In this document: positions 41,350 to 49,608 of the stretch, piece by piece
Position numbering within the stretch: position 1 is the first letter of the stretch
How the letters are laid out: every line of letters begins with the position of its first letter
NCBI GenBank assembly: GCA_035275265.1
Contig: DATENC010000028.1
Span: forward strand, 62,001 to 126,000
Length of the DNA stretch: 64,000 nucleotides
Source of the DNA: JACQAP01 sp035275265
GTDB lineage: Bacteria; Pseudomonadota; Gammaproteobacteria; Burkholderiales; JACQAP01
Direction of reading: 5' to 3'
Made by a program: the position numbers and the translations under genes
Notes under the pieces: model-generated
Database searches by the model: none
Seen by the model: the letters and a program-made list of their open reading frames with translations, nothing else
Told to the model about the DNA's origin: nothing

Positions 41350-42641
41350 CCCGCTATCTCCGGCTCCGTCAGAATAACGCGCCCCTGGTTCTCCAGTAGT
41401 TCGCGATGCCGTCTCAGGAATTCTGAACCAATTCGCCCGGCGACCCCGTACCCGAAGTGGCCCGGGCGAAAGAGCGAGAAAAACCGCTTCTGGAGTGCGT
41501 TATCCTCGGATGTTTCCCCGTAAGATCCTTCCAGGCGATCAAGCATTTCGACAACTAGTTCGCGCAACTCCTCTTCGGTATTCTCGTCAACTCTCAAGCC
41601 ATCTCTCGTGAAGAGATCCGCAAATCGGTATTCAGCGACCGGCTGATCGAAGATTTCGTTGAACGTCAGATACCGGCCCGCGCGAATTGACCAGATCAAC
41701 TTCACAATCGACACGTCAGTGGGCGCGAATGCAAAATGGGATGAGGGAACCACGTTCGCCAGTGCACAGGGCGTACCGAACGCGGTTGCAAGCAGGTAGA
41801 GTCCGGAAGTATTGCCAACGAAGAATCGAGCTTCCGCGCACAGAAATACGTCCATCCAGTCGCTCCTGGAAGGATGGAGCGCATAGTCCACCACGCCCTC
41901 AAGGAGAGGCAATGGTTGCATGGTTGGATCCCCCATGCGCACGACCCACCCGCCTCGACGCCGAATCTCCCGGATTGCAGGGATCAGCCTGCGAATATCG
42001 CTGTTGCGATGGGCGTGCGCGCTTTCGTCCTGCGCCGAAAACCCGGGCTCTCGGGCATGTATTGCCACCAACCACGCGTCGCGAGGGATGCCCATCCTTT
42101 CCAACGCAATCCATCCACGTTCCCGATGCTCCTTGTCCAGCACCAGCAACGGCGGGCGGGCGGCCCATTGCGCCAGTACCGTGTAGTATTCTGCGGTTCC
42201 CTTGAGCACCGGAGTGTAATGACTGATATCAATTTCCATCAACCCGTGGCGCCCCAATGCATCCAATACCGTAGCAAGCCATGAATCCTGGACGACAGGC
42301 ACGTACCGCTTCCAATATTCCAGAAGGCATGCGTTCGACACCTTGCCCCTCGGCGCCACCACAAACCATCTTCGCTCCCGAAGTCGGCCCAACGCCAGTT
42401 GCTTCAAGAAACAGTCGAACTCGGAAGCAAGATGTCCGATTCGATCGGTCTTTATCGGCACTCGTCGATATCCCGCGAGGTGCGCGATAACGGTGATTGG
42501 AAGCAGAGCAACCCAGATCAACTCGACCGCGATCCGCCGCGCCAGCCACCGAATCGTCCAACGAAGGCCAACTACCCGGATCTTGCTTACGTAGTAATCT
42601 GCTCTGACCCTAAGCGTAGTATGCCGCCGTGAAAAACTCAC
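41346..42641 (-). CDS. TIGR04372-type glycosyltransferase
   Basis: 431-aa protein with an N-terminal hydrophobic segment (VELIWVALLPITVIAHLAGY) and a GT-B-like body. LVAIHAREPGFSAQDESAHAHRNSDIRRLIPAIREI and the C-terminal site AEARFFVGNTSGLYLLATAFGTPCALAN match proteins annotated as TIGR04372 glycosyltransferases of surface-glycan clusters. Start GTG at 42641. Two further proteins in this window (43916 and 61352) share the GTSSGF/SSSGF active-site pattern. The sugar and linkage are unknown. Confidence 0.75.
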   Translation of the reverse strand: MSFSRRHTTLRVRADYYVSKIRVVGLRWTIRWLARRIAVELIWVALLPITVIAHLAGYRRVPIKTDRIGHLASEFDCFLKQLALGRLRERRWFVVAPRGKVSNACLLEYWKRYVPVVQDSWLATVLDALGRHGLMEIDISHYTPVLKGTAEYYTVLAQWAARPPLLVLDKEHRERGWIALERMGIPRDAWLVAIHAREPGFSAQDESAHAHRNSDIRRLIPAIREIRRRGGWVVRMGDPTMQPLPLLEGVVDYALHPSRSDWMDVFLCAEARFFVGNTSGLYLLATAFGTPCALANVVPSSHFAFAPTDVSIVKLIWSIRAGRYLTFNEIFDQPVAEYRFADLFTRDGLRVDENTEEELRELVVEMLDRLEGSYGETSEDNALQKRFFSLFRPGHFGYGVAGRIGSEFLRRHRELLENQGRVILTEPEIAG

Positions 42642-42719
42642 GCTCTGGCGCCCCTCAAGTCTCGGCGGCCCGCAGCTCTCGGGCCACGCGAGTACCGAAA
42701 TCGCGGCAGTAAGAGTTGC

Positions 42720-43607
42720 TCACGGTTCGGCTGATCCGTCAGCTAAAAGATTGGCAATCATGGCATCCATTGTTTGCGGATTCAGGCCGACAGTTTTCGC
42801 AGTGGCGGACATGCCCAAAGCTGGATGGCGAGGACGATACAGCACCGGATTTCGCGATTCGTCGACGGTTGTTTCGCGCACTAGATCCGCAGACACGCCA
42901 AGTTTTTTCGCCAGCTTGCGAGCGAATTCAGAATAAGACATTTCCGCATCACCGGAAATATGAAAGATGCCACCGGTCCGCAAACTTTCGATGATGCGCA
43001 AGGAGTTCATCACGTAGGACAGGGATACCGGTGAAAGATAGAGGTCCGAAAATGCTTCCACCGGTTCTCCGCGTCCCAGACGCTCCCTGAATTTCCGAAC
43101 AATGTCAGTCGTAGACGACAGTACCTTGGTCAATCGCACTATGGCGACACTGCCTTTTCCGTTGTCGAGTTCCAGCAAGCGCTTTTCGGTTTCCGCTTTC
43201 TGCCTGCCGTATTCCGTTGTCGCGAAAAGCAGCGACGATTCGCTGGCCAGCGGCGTGGAACCATCGAACACGGCACCGCTGGACAGAAAAACAACGAATG
43301 CCCCCTTCGCCAGCAACATCTCCGCAACGGCCATATTCCCTGTGACATTCACCCTGCGACAGGTTTCGGCGTTCCTCTCACAATCGAGAAATTTTGATCG
43401 CGCAGCGCAAAGGAAAGCTGAATGCGGATTGAAGGGAACGCGAAAGTCGCCGGCGGCCAAAAGGTCGAGCGGTATGGTTCTGCAAGAACCAGTCGACTTG
43501 CCTGGTCTCGCCGTAATCCAGACTTCTCTTCCGGATTCCGAGAGAGCCGCTTTGAGCGCGCTGCCTATCACTCCACTACCACCAACGATCAAACATTTTG
43601 TCGACAT
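42720..43607 (-). CDS. RmlD-like NAD(P)-dependent sugar reductase/epimerase (extended SDR)
   Basis: Rossmann-fold SDR of about 295 aa; ATG 43607 is preferred over a GTG at 43622. It contains CLIVGGSGVIGSALKAAL (nucleotide loop), a Ser in VFLSSGAVFDG and the catalytic YGRQK (Y-x3-K). The layout is closest to dTDP-4-dehydrorhamnose reductase (RmlD)-type enzymes. Alone it does not make rhamnose; rmlABC are not in this window. It diverges from the gene at 43916 across a 293-nt gap. Confidence 0.78.
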   Translation of the reverse strand: MSTKCLIVGGSGVIGSALKAALSESGREVWITARPGKSTGSCRTIPLDLLAAGDFRVPFNPHSAFLCAARSKFLDCERNAETCRRVNVTGNMAVAEMLLAKGAFVVFLSSGAVFDGSTPLASESSLLFATTEYGRQKAETEKRLLELDNGKGSVAIVRLTKVLSSTTDIVRKFRERLGRGEPVEAFSDLYLSPVSLSYVMNSLRIIESLRTGGIFHISGDAEMSYSEFARKLAKKLGVSADLVRETTVDESRNPVLYRPRHPALGMSATAKTVGLNPQTMDAMIANLLADGSAEP

Positions 43608-43622
43608 ATGCTCGGTGGTCAC

Positions 43623-43915
43623 CCCGGCAGTGTTCTCCTCCTACGCCACGAGGCACGGGTTCGTTAAAGCCTCACAGTGCCCGGTAGAAAATGCGCCGGC
43701 ACAGCATCAGCACAACCAATTGCAGGCTGAAACCGTGTTCTTGTGAGAAAATATCGCCTGCGTCAATAAATTTAGCCACCGTCTCCCCGCGCAAGGTCCG
43801 AATTCTACCAGCTATGTCTCGATTCTCTTCAGTGATGCAATTCGAACCACAATCCGTGCCGACGCGATCGCACACCGTCTTGCACAGCACCCCGCGTGGT
43901 GACTGAAAGAAACTC
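43623..43915. other. Intergenic region between divergent island genes
   Basis: This 293-nt gap between the SDR gene and the glycosyltransferase at 43916 has open frames but none with convincing coding character or a ribosome site. It should hold both divergent promoters. I could not identify clear -35/-10 pairs. Confidence 0.35.
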
Positions 43916-45508
43916 ATGAACGGCCAGAGATATTGCGCGGTATATGACTTTGGGCTGTTTCCGTATGCCCTCGGGGATGTTCTTACCTGGAATGTACAGA
44001 CGGCGATCCGCTGCGAAGAACTGGGCCGCGAGCGGGTGGACACCTACATTTGCGTGGACGAGCGTCACCCACCGAACGTATTCCAGAGAGACCTTATTAC
44101 CGCTGATAACTGCGAATTGTTCTTCAGTGAGGTGTTTGGTGCGTTCGGGACGCATCCAAAACCCGGCAACGTCTTCCTATATCGCCGTCGTGAAGGAATG
44201 CTGGAACGGTTGCGCGAGGCATGCAGGGACGATGCGGCAAACTCGGAGGACTTGGCCGAGTACGAACGGGCACTGGCCGACTACGAAGGGGCGTTGACAA
44301 AACGCGGGAATGGGCGGACGGCAATGATCGGTTGGCCAGCCTTGATGCTGGAGTATTTCACCAAGAGCATCCATTCCCATGAGCGGATAAACGCCTACGC
44401 GGCGGCGCATGGCAGGATCCCGCTATTGCGCCCAAGCATGGGTTGCGAGCCAGACGTGAGCGCGTTGCTGACAAAACGATTTGCCGGCAACAGGATCGTG
44501 ACAATTCAGATGCGGCTCCGCCGTCTCGATGCCGGATACGGTGCAGAGAATACCTACTGGCGGGATTCGGATTTCCTGGAATGGTACGAGTTTCTCAAGG
44601 AGGCCGGTAAAACGCATCCGGACGTGCAGTTCGTGGTCATGGGGCGCTTGCAGGAGAAGCCGCTCGAGTTGCTGAGACTACCGAACGTGATCAGCCTTCG
44701 CACCCTGGGCCTGGGGCTTGGACATGAACTGAGCCTGCTGTTGAGAAGCGACCTGTTTATCGGCACGTCGAGCGGTTTCGCCGCCCTGGCCAACTTTTCC
44801 GAGGTCCCCTATTTCATCACCAAAATGAATCCCGGGGCGTGCCGAGCTTTCGCGATTGCACCGGGGAGTGAACGCCTGCCGTTCGCAAGCGAGCGCCAGA
44901 TTCTAGTTTATGAGCCCGAAACCCGGGACCTGTTGATGCGGCTACTGGAGCGAGGATTGCATGGCGTTCCGCCGCGCCGCGGTACCGGGAATCCTCCATC
45001 AGAGGAAGCCATCGACCCCCGAGCCTGGGAATGGGAACAGTCCCGGTGGCTGCTACCCGGAGCGACCACCAATCGGTTTTTCACCGACGACTGGTACAGT
45101 GACCAGGAGACTGCCTTCCTTGTCTGGCCGAGGATCAAGGAAGCAAGTATCGCCTGGCACCGCGGCTTGAAGGACCTCTCCTGGACGGTTTTGCATCGTG
45201 TCGAAACCAATTTTCCGCGCATGTGCGAACGGTTTCCGGAGTTCCTTCGACTCCGGGCAAAACTGGCGGTCGAGAGAAACGAGCCGGAGATTCTCACGAG
45301 CTGCAAGGCAAATCTAAAAAGGCTGACCGTTCATGGCGAGAGGTTTGCCCGAATCGCGATCATACTCGTTCAGCGGTGGCGCTGGAGCTACCCGCTCAGA
45401 ATGCGCGGCAGGAAGCGGCTCTTATATGTATGGGAACGCAAGCACAGGATTCCGAGGAAACTGGCAAATCTTCTGATGAATCTTGCCGCGACGCGAAACG
45501 GCTTTTGA
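43916..45508 (+). CDS. Putative glycosyltransferase, paralogue of the gene at 61352
   Basis: 530-aa protein. The N-terminal YDFGLFPYALGDVLTWNVQT and central LGHELSLLLRSDLFIGTSSGFAALANFSEVPYFIT are nearly the same as in the protein at 61352-62365 (YDFSYGPYALGDALTWTMNL; AHELALLHRSDLFMGSSSGFAAMATFSNKPYLIT). It therefore belongs to the same GT family, related to TIGR04372. The C-terminal about 170 residues are extra, helical and Arg-rich, and are absent from the paralogue. The TGA at 45506 is the first base pair of a 79-bp repeat also found at 49530. Sugar specificity unknown. Confidence 0.68.
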   Translation: MNGQRYCAVYDFGLFPYALGDVLTWNVQTAIRCEELGRERVDTYICVDERHPPNVFQRDLITADNCELFFSEVFGAFGTHPKPGNVFLYRRREGMLERLREACRDDAANSEDLAEYERALADYEGALTKRGNGRTAMIGWPALMLEYFTKSIHSHERINAYAAAHGRIPLLRPSMGCEPDVSALLTKRFAGNRIVTIQMRLRRLDAGYGAENTYWRDSDFLEWYEFLKEAGKTHPDVQFVVMGRLQEKPLELLRLPNVISLRTLGLGLGHELSLLLRSDLFIGTSSGFAALANFSEVPYFITKMNPGACRAFAIAPGSERLPFASERQILVYEPETRDLLMRLLERGLHGVPPRRGTGNPPSEEAIDPRAWEWEQSRWLLPGATTNRFFTDDWYSDQETAFLVWPRIKEASIAWHRGLKDLSWTVLHRVETNFPRMCERFPEFLRLRAKLAVERNEPEILTSCKANLKRLTVHGERFARIAIILVQRWRWSYPLRMRGRKRLLYVWERKHRIPRKLANLLMNLAATRNGF

Positions 45509-45584
45509 GTCGGCGAGGAGTTGAATAATAGAAACCTATTTTGACTACCTGCCATGGATTTCCCTGATCCTTGGCTACGGAATC
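45506..45584 (+). repeat. 79-bp direct repeat, copy 1
   Basis: Matches 49530-49608 at 68 of 79 positions. It covers the stop codon of the upstream glycosyltransferase, an AGGAG site and the first 20 codons of a membrane protein gene that is intact only at copy 2. Four of the five differing codons are synonymous. Confidence 0.85.
45525..45584 (+). pseudogene. 5' stub of a duplicated membrane-protein gene
   Basis: Twenty codons (ATA ATA GAA ACC ... GGA ATC) encode IIETYFDYLPWISLILGYGI, 19 of 20 residues identical to the start of the membrane protein at 49552. After 45584 the similarity ends and the frame closes within about 100 nt. The rest of the 45509-45856 gap holds no convincing gene on the plus strand. 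A minus-strand frame, discussed separately, follows the methyltransferase stop. Confidence 0.7.
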
Positions 45585-45856
45585 TCAATGAACAACTTAA
45601 GCGTTTCAAGAAGCACACTGGTTGCCAGATGCTGCTATCAAGGTTCTACCTCCGCAGAGAGCCGATCGTATACACACCCGCGGATGCGTGCCACTGCTCC
45701 ATAGCTAGAGACCTTGATGTGCTAGCGGCGTGCATCTGTTTTCTCACGAACCAAGCGCAAGACCCGCGACCCAAACTTGATTGCTAGCGCAGGTTCTCCC
45801 GCGCCGAGGAATTCGACCACCCCGAGGCGCCACTTCTCGTCGAGGACACGACGAAG

Positions 45857-47245
45857 TTACGGCCTACTAAAGAACATCAGCCACCTCGTTTTGGTCAACC
45901 GCAGTTCATCTACCAAGCGGCAGCGCTCTCCGAACAGACTGCGGAATGCGGTTTCGGTATAGTCGTCATAGGTTGCCCGCCTATTCTGTGCAAGGGTCTT
46001 GAACATAGGGTCGTCCTTGGCGACAAACTCGACGATCACGTGATCGGCGAGTGAGGAAATGAAGTTCACAATATGACTGAGAGGGATGCCTTCGGTCACG
46101 CGCAGGTGATGAATCAGTGCCAGTGCAAGGAGGCAGTCAGGTTTACCTCGGGCGAACAGGCTCTGTCGCTCTCGGTTATTCCATCCGCAACCGGCCGACG
46201 GGTTAGCCAGATCCATCACCAGGGGTAGAATCCGCTTCTCGCCGTTGCGTCTAAGGGTGGAGAAGAGCATCTCGACCGACTCGAAGTCCGCATCCATCGC
46301 GACGACGTAATCGAAAAATGGCGCCGCGAGAAAAGAGAACTCCCCGGTATTGCATCCAAGATCCCACAATAGCTTCCGCCGGGGCATGCGTTCGAAAGCC
46401 CCCGAGACGAATTTGTTCTTCGCCGCAAGTTCATCCCCGCTGTAAGCGCGGGTGTCAGTGTAGCCCGCCCAATGGCCTTGGGGTGGTCGGAAGGCAAGGC
46501 GCTCAACGCTCCGAGCCAGGACAACGAACATGTGATGTAGCATCTCGCGCGTGAAGTGAAGGGCCGCAGGCAAGGCGCGGGAGGCGGACGGATGACTGTA
46601 GCGTTGTTCGAGAAACGCATGAAGATAGACGTACTTCAGAACGGTAGGATGCCACCAGTACCGTCCACCGAAGATTTTGGCTGTGAGGCGGCTGTCCATG
46701 CCGCCGAGGCTCCCGCGGAGGAAGGGAGAGAAGGGAATCTTCAGAAACGCGGAAATCAGCAGCGGGCTGAGCATCGTTGAGCAGAACTGACCAAGCGCCG
46801 CCCAAGGCATTCCCGTCTCGTATCTCTGCACTGAGCCCGCGTCGATGAAGACCCGGCGTGCGCCGACGAACTGGACGTTGAACGCGGAGGCATCCTTCAG
46901 AATCAAGTCCTTTTCGAACAGCCGCGCGATGAGTGTCAAGTGCAATGTGGCGGCTTCCTTGAGCATCGAGAAGCACCATTCGTACGGGTAGCTGACGAAC
47001 GGAATCCTTGGATGGCACAGGACCAGCTGGTCATTCGACTTGTTCGCCGGAAACGTGTCGGACGCCGGCGCGAGCTCGGACCTGACCACGAGCCCTTCTT
47101 CTTCCAGCTTTTCTTTCAGGCCGCTGGCCATGTACGCGCGCCAATCCTCGGCGCCGTCATCAGACAGCACTCTGTACACCCTATCCTCGGCGAGGAAGAC
47201 ACTCGAGAAAGGATCGCGGAAACTGCCTGGCTCCTGCTTCAACAC
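45857..47245 (-). CDS. Class I SAM-dependent methyltransferase with N-terminal extension
   Basis: 462-aa protein. Residues about 290-460 are a class I methyltransferase with motif I LLWDLGCNTGEFSFLAA and a following acidic residue AMDADFESVEML. The N-terminal about 280 residues form a separate domain with FLKIPFSPFLRGSLGGMDSRL and KDASAFNVQFVGARRVFIDAGSV, the latter like a kinase-type 'D-x-x-x-x-N-x-x' loop followed by a D. Such two-domain proteins occur in glycan clusters (compare kinase-methyltransferase fusions like WbdD), but that link is only a suggestion. It starts 27 nt after the small membrane protein gene. Confidence 0.7.
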   Translation of the reverse strand: MLKQEPGSFRDPFSSVFLAEDRVYRVLSDDGAEDWRAYMASGLKEKLEEEGLVVRSELAPASDTFPANKSNDQLVLCHPRIPFVSYPYEWCFSMLKEAATLHLTLIARLFEKDLILKDASAFNVQFVGARRVFIDAGSVQRYETGMPWAALGQFCSTMLSPLLISAFLKIPFSPFLRGSLGGMDSRLTAKIFGGRYWWHPTVLKYVYLHAFLEQRYSHPSASRALPAALHFTREMLHHMFVVLARSVERLAFRPPQGHWAGYTDTRAYSGDELAAKNKFVSGAFERMPRRKLLWDLGCNTGEFSFLAAPFFDYVVAMDADFESVEMLFSTLRRNGEKRILPLVMDLANPSAGCGWNNRERQSLFARGKPDCLLALALIHHLRVTEGIPLSHIVNFISSLADHVIVEFVAKDDPMFKTLAQNRRATYDDYTETAFRSLFGERCRLVDELRLTKTRWLMFFSRP

Positions 47246-47272
47246 GAAGTCGCTCCGCGGGTTACGCCGCCT

Positions 47273-47545
47273 CTACCTTTCGGGCGGCGAAAAAGGATCA
47301 CTCTTCTTTCTTCGAAAGAACGTTCGGACTTTGGCCCAGTAACTCTTGATCAGCCAAGCTACAGCCGCGACACCGCCGAGCAGCATCTGCAGAAGGAGCA
47401 ATCCCACCGTTGGGTCAATATATGCATGGGCAGCGCCGGGCAACGCAAAAAGCAGCAACCCGAGCACGATCCAGCCAATCGAGGGGATCCGGGCGTATCG
47501 AGTCATTCGCATGGCATGGCGTTGTTCAATCTCAGGGCGTCGCAT
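47273..47545 (-). CDS. Small membrane protein next to sulfatase-like gene
   Basis: About 90 aa from ATG 47545 (14 nt inside the preceding gene) or 79 aa from ATG 47512. It has a signal-like helix IGWIVLGLLLFALPGAAHA, then YIDPTVGLLLLQMLLGGVAAVAWLIKSYW as a second helix, and a basic tail (FRRKKSDPFSPPER). Small proteins with the motif A-Y-I-D-P-x-x-G often lie beside alkaline-phosphatase-fold membrane proteins in polysaccharide clusters; function unknown. Overlap suggests coupling to the gene at 47532. Confidence 0.65.
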   Translation of the reverse strand: MRRPEIEQRHAMRMTRYARIPSIGWIVLGLLLFALPGAAHAYIDPTVGLLLLQMLLGGVAAVAWLIKSYWAKVRTFFRRKKSDPFSPPER

Positions 47546-49154
47546 CAAAGCGGATCTCCTCAACAAAAGGATGTCCTTTCCAGCGCGGATCTGAAAGAAC
47601 AAAATGACGGTCCGGAATATACGGATAGCGGCGGCCATCGAGGCAGGCAAATACCATCCGGAACGTGTTGACCGGCGAGATACCGTCGTACGGGAGGTGC
47701 CCGCACTCCTTGGGAAGCCGGTATGCATTCAGGATCGCGAAGAGCTCTTTTGCCGCTTCAGTGCGGACCCACTCGGCCCGATCCCGCCTCCGAAGGTCGC
47801 CGATCGAAAACGTACCGTGGTCGGCCTGAAGCACAATGAGCGCACCCGGATCCTTCTGGACGATCGCGCGAATTGAGCTGAGCGTCATTCGATTCAGACA
47901 ATTGAGCTGCTCGGAATAGGCGCGCCGGATCGTCGGGGTAGAAATCCAGCCGGGAATCTCATGAGGAGGCCTGCGGCGACAGTTGGAGTCCCAGGCGAAG
48001 TTATGCATTCCGACCGTGTGCAGAAAGAGGAAAAAGGGCTGCTTGTACCTTGCAAGATCGAGGCTAGCCAGACGATCCACGGTGAACGACTGGTAAACTG
48101 CTTGGCCGCTCGCCTCCGGGTTGAGCCAAGCCACGAGCCCGTCGGGTAAATTCTTCCGGAACCTGTATACGAGTTGAGGTACTGGGGACAGATACGACAG
48201 ACCGGAGAGAAATTCGTACGAGGTACGCATCGGTTCCAAACACACTTCATTGTATCTGGAGCATTTCAATTTGTCGAAAAACCCATTGTTGGCGAAGATG
48301 TAAGTGTAACCGCGTCGCTTGAGTTCCCTTGCCACGATCGTTTCTCCCGAAATAACATTTGCCCTTATCCAAGATAGATTCCAGAGAAAGGACACATCCA
48401 TCGAGGGCAGCAGATAGGTCATGTTCCAAGTGGTCAGCAGGGACGCCAACGTGAAGTTGTAGTTCGAGTATGTTCCACGGGGAAAAACGAATCCGAGCTT
48501 TGTAGCGAATTGAATGAATGGCCCGTTGTCGTAGTGGTAAAGCTCCATTAGCACGTCATGTCGCACATAGGAATCTTGAGAGATAAAGTACACATTTGGT
48601 CGAATCCTCGGCGGTTCCCGGTGGGACATGATCTCATCGGGCATCTGCGAAACGTTGAAGCCCTCGTAGCGTGCCGTGCCATAACCAGCTTCGGGGGCAG
48701 CTATGACTGCGACAGATCGAGCAAGTGGATACAACAGTATCGAGACGAAAAAGATTTGCATGGCAACGAGTCCCTGAGATGACTTCGCCAACTTTCGAAC
48801 CGTTAGCACCGCAATGCAGGTGCCAAATAGCCAGAGCGGCAGGGAAATCTTCAGAGACTCCAAACCCAGAATTCCAGAGATGTCCTTAAAAAGAAAAAGC
48901 GAAAAAACAAAAACCGAAAGTCCCAGGAGAGGGATGCTGAAGGGGACTCTCAGAATCCTCGAAATCGCGAAGCATGCGATCACGCAGAAGAGACATAGGC
49001 CCGCAGCGAGAAGCCACACAAGAAGATGCTCCTCGCGGCGCCCCTCATTCGCGATGGCGAAGTTAAGCAGCGGGGATGCGATTAAAGAGACACACGCGGT
49101 CATTGCCGTCAGTACTTGTACGCGTGCGAAAAGAATTTTACTGCGGTCTTTCAT
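47532..49154 (-). CDS. Sulfatase/LTA-synthase-like membrane protein
   Basis: 540-aa protein. Four to five transmembrane helices lie in residues 12-155, followed by a periplasmic alkaline-phosphatase-superfamily domain. Motifs: RPNVYFISQDSYVRHDVL (metal-binding Asp region), YSNYNFTLASLLTTWNMTYLLP (nucleophile Thr/Ser region expected near NFTLAS) and VLQADHGTFS (DHG metal site). By family it would transfer or cleave phosphate- or sulfate-linked groups on surface glycans. No good ribosome site precedes the ATG. Base composition looks less GC-rich than the housekeeping part. Confidence 0.75.
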   Translation of the reverse strand: MKDRSKILFARVQVLTAMTACVSLIASPLLNFAIANEGRREEHLLVWLLAAGLCLFCVIACFAISRILRVPFSIPLLGLSVFVFSLFLFKDISGILGLESLKISLPLWLFGTCIAVLTVRKLAKSSQGLVAMQIFFVSILLYPLARSVAVIAAPEAGYGTARYEGFNVSQMPDEIMSHREPPRIRPNVYFISQDSYVRHDVLMELYHYDNGPFIQFATKLGFVFPRGTYSNYNFTLASLLTTWNMTYLLPSMDVSFLWNLSWIRANVISGETIVARELKRRGYTYIFANNGFFDKLKCSRYNEVCLEPMRTSYEFLSGLSYLSPVPQLVYRFRKNLPDGLVAWLNPEASGQAVYQSFTVDRLASLDLARYKQPFFLFLHTVGMHNFAWDSNCRRRPPHEIPGWISTPTIRRAYSEQLNCLNRMTLSSIRAIVQKDPGALIVLQADHGTFSIGDLRRRDRAEWVRTEAAKELFAILNAYRLPKECGHLPYDGISPVNTFRMVFACLDGRRYPYIPDRHFVLSDPRWKGHPFVEEIRFDATP

Positions 49155-49440
49155 TCGACCGCTGGGGCTAAAGAGTCATCGCCCGGACGCCAACGTGTGG
49201 TGGAATCGCGTGTGCATGCGTTGGAGGGTTAAAAACATCACGAACGGTATCTGCCTTTCCGTCGCGGTGGCCTCGCATCTACGACCTTTTTGAATTGCGA
49301 CACCGATCCATTCGAGAAGTTCGTTCCGATATAATGTACCACAACGTTTGAAGCGGGACCCTCAACGAGGTGTTGCTCTGCTCGATCTGCGCCCGCTTTC
49401 TCCGCAATGCTTGATCTCGGGGACATTCAAGAACTGTCAC
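49155..49440. other. Gene-poor gap in the island
   Basis: Between the divergent sulfatase-like gene and the relic at 49441 no coding frame convinces. A perfect TATAAT occurs at 49331-49336 on the plus strand but lacks a matching -35 at 16-18 nt. This may have been the body of a deleted glycosyltransferase copy, given the 3' relic that follows. Confidence 0.35.
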
Positions 49441-49548
49441 CACTTCTATATCTCGGATGGCCAGCGCGGAATTCCATGGAAACTGGCGAGAATTGTGATG
49501 CGCCTAAGTTCACTGGGCGAATCGGCGCGTGAGCCGGTTAGGAGCTGA
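49441..49548 (+). pseudogene. 3' relic of a second copy of the 43916-type glycosyltransferase
   Basis: The sequence reading QRGIPWKLARIVMRL here parallels KHRIPRKLANLLMNL at the C-terminus of the 530-aa glycosyltransferase, and DNA similarity runs from about 49445 through the repeat. The rest of that gene is absent. A 2-nt length change puts the ancestral TGA (49530-49532) out of frame. It precedes copy 2 of the 79-bp repeat. Confidence 0.6.
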
Positions 49549-49608
49549 ATAATAGAAACCCTCTTTGATTACCTGCCATGGATTTCCTTGATCCTTGGCT
49601 ATGGCATC
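49530..49608 (+). repeat. 79-bp direct repeat, copy 2
   Basis: Partner of 45506-45584 (68/79 identical). Here the downstream membrane protein gene is intact and the upstream glycosyltransferase is reduced to its 3' end. Confidence 0.85.

Noticed and set aside
45554..45787. 77-codon plus-strand frame after the 79-bp repeat
   Set aside because: Its beginning is an out-of-frame reading of the duplicated membrane-gene stub, and the rest has no coding signature or homologue that I recognise.
49331..49336. TATAAT as a promoter
   Set aside because: No -35 hexamer at 16-18 nt and only a gene relic downstream.
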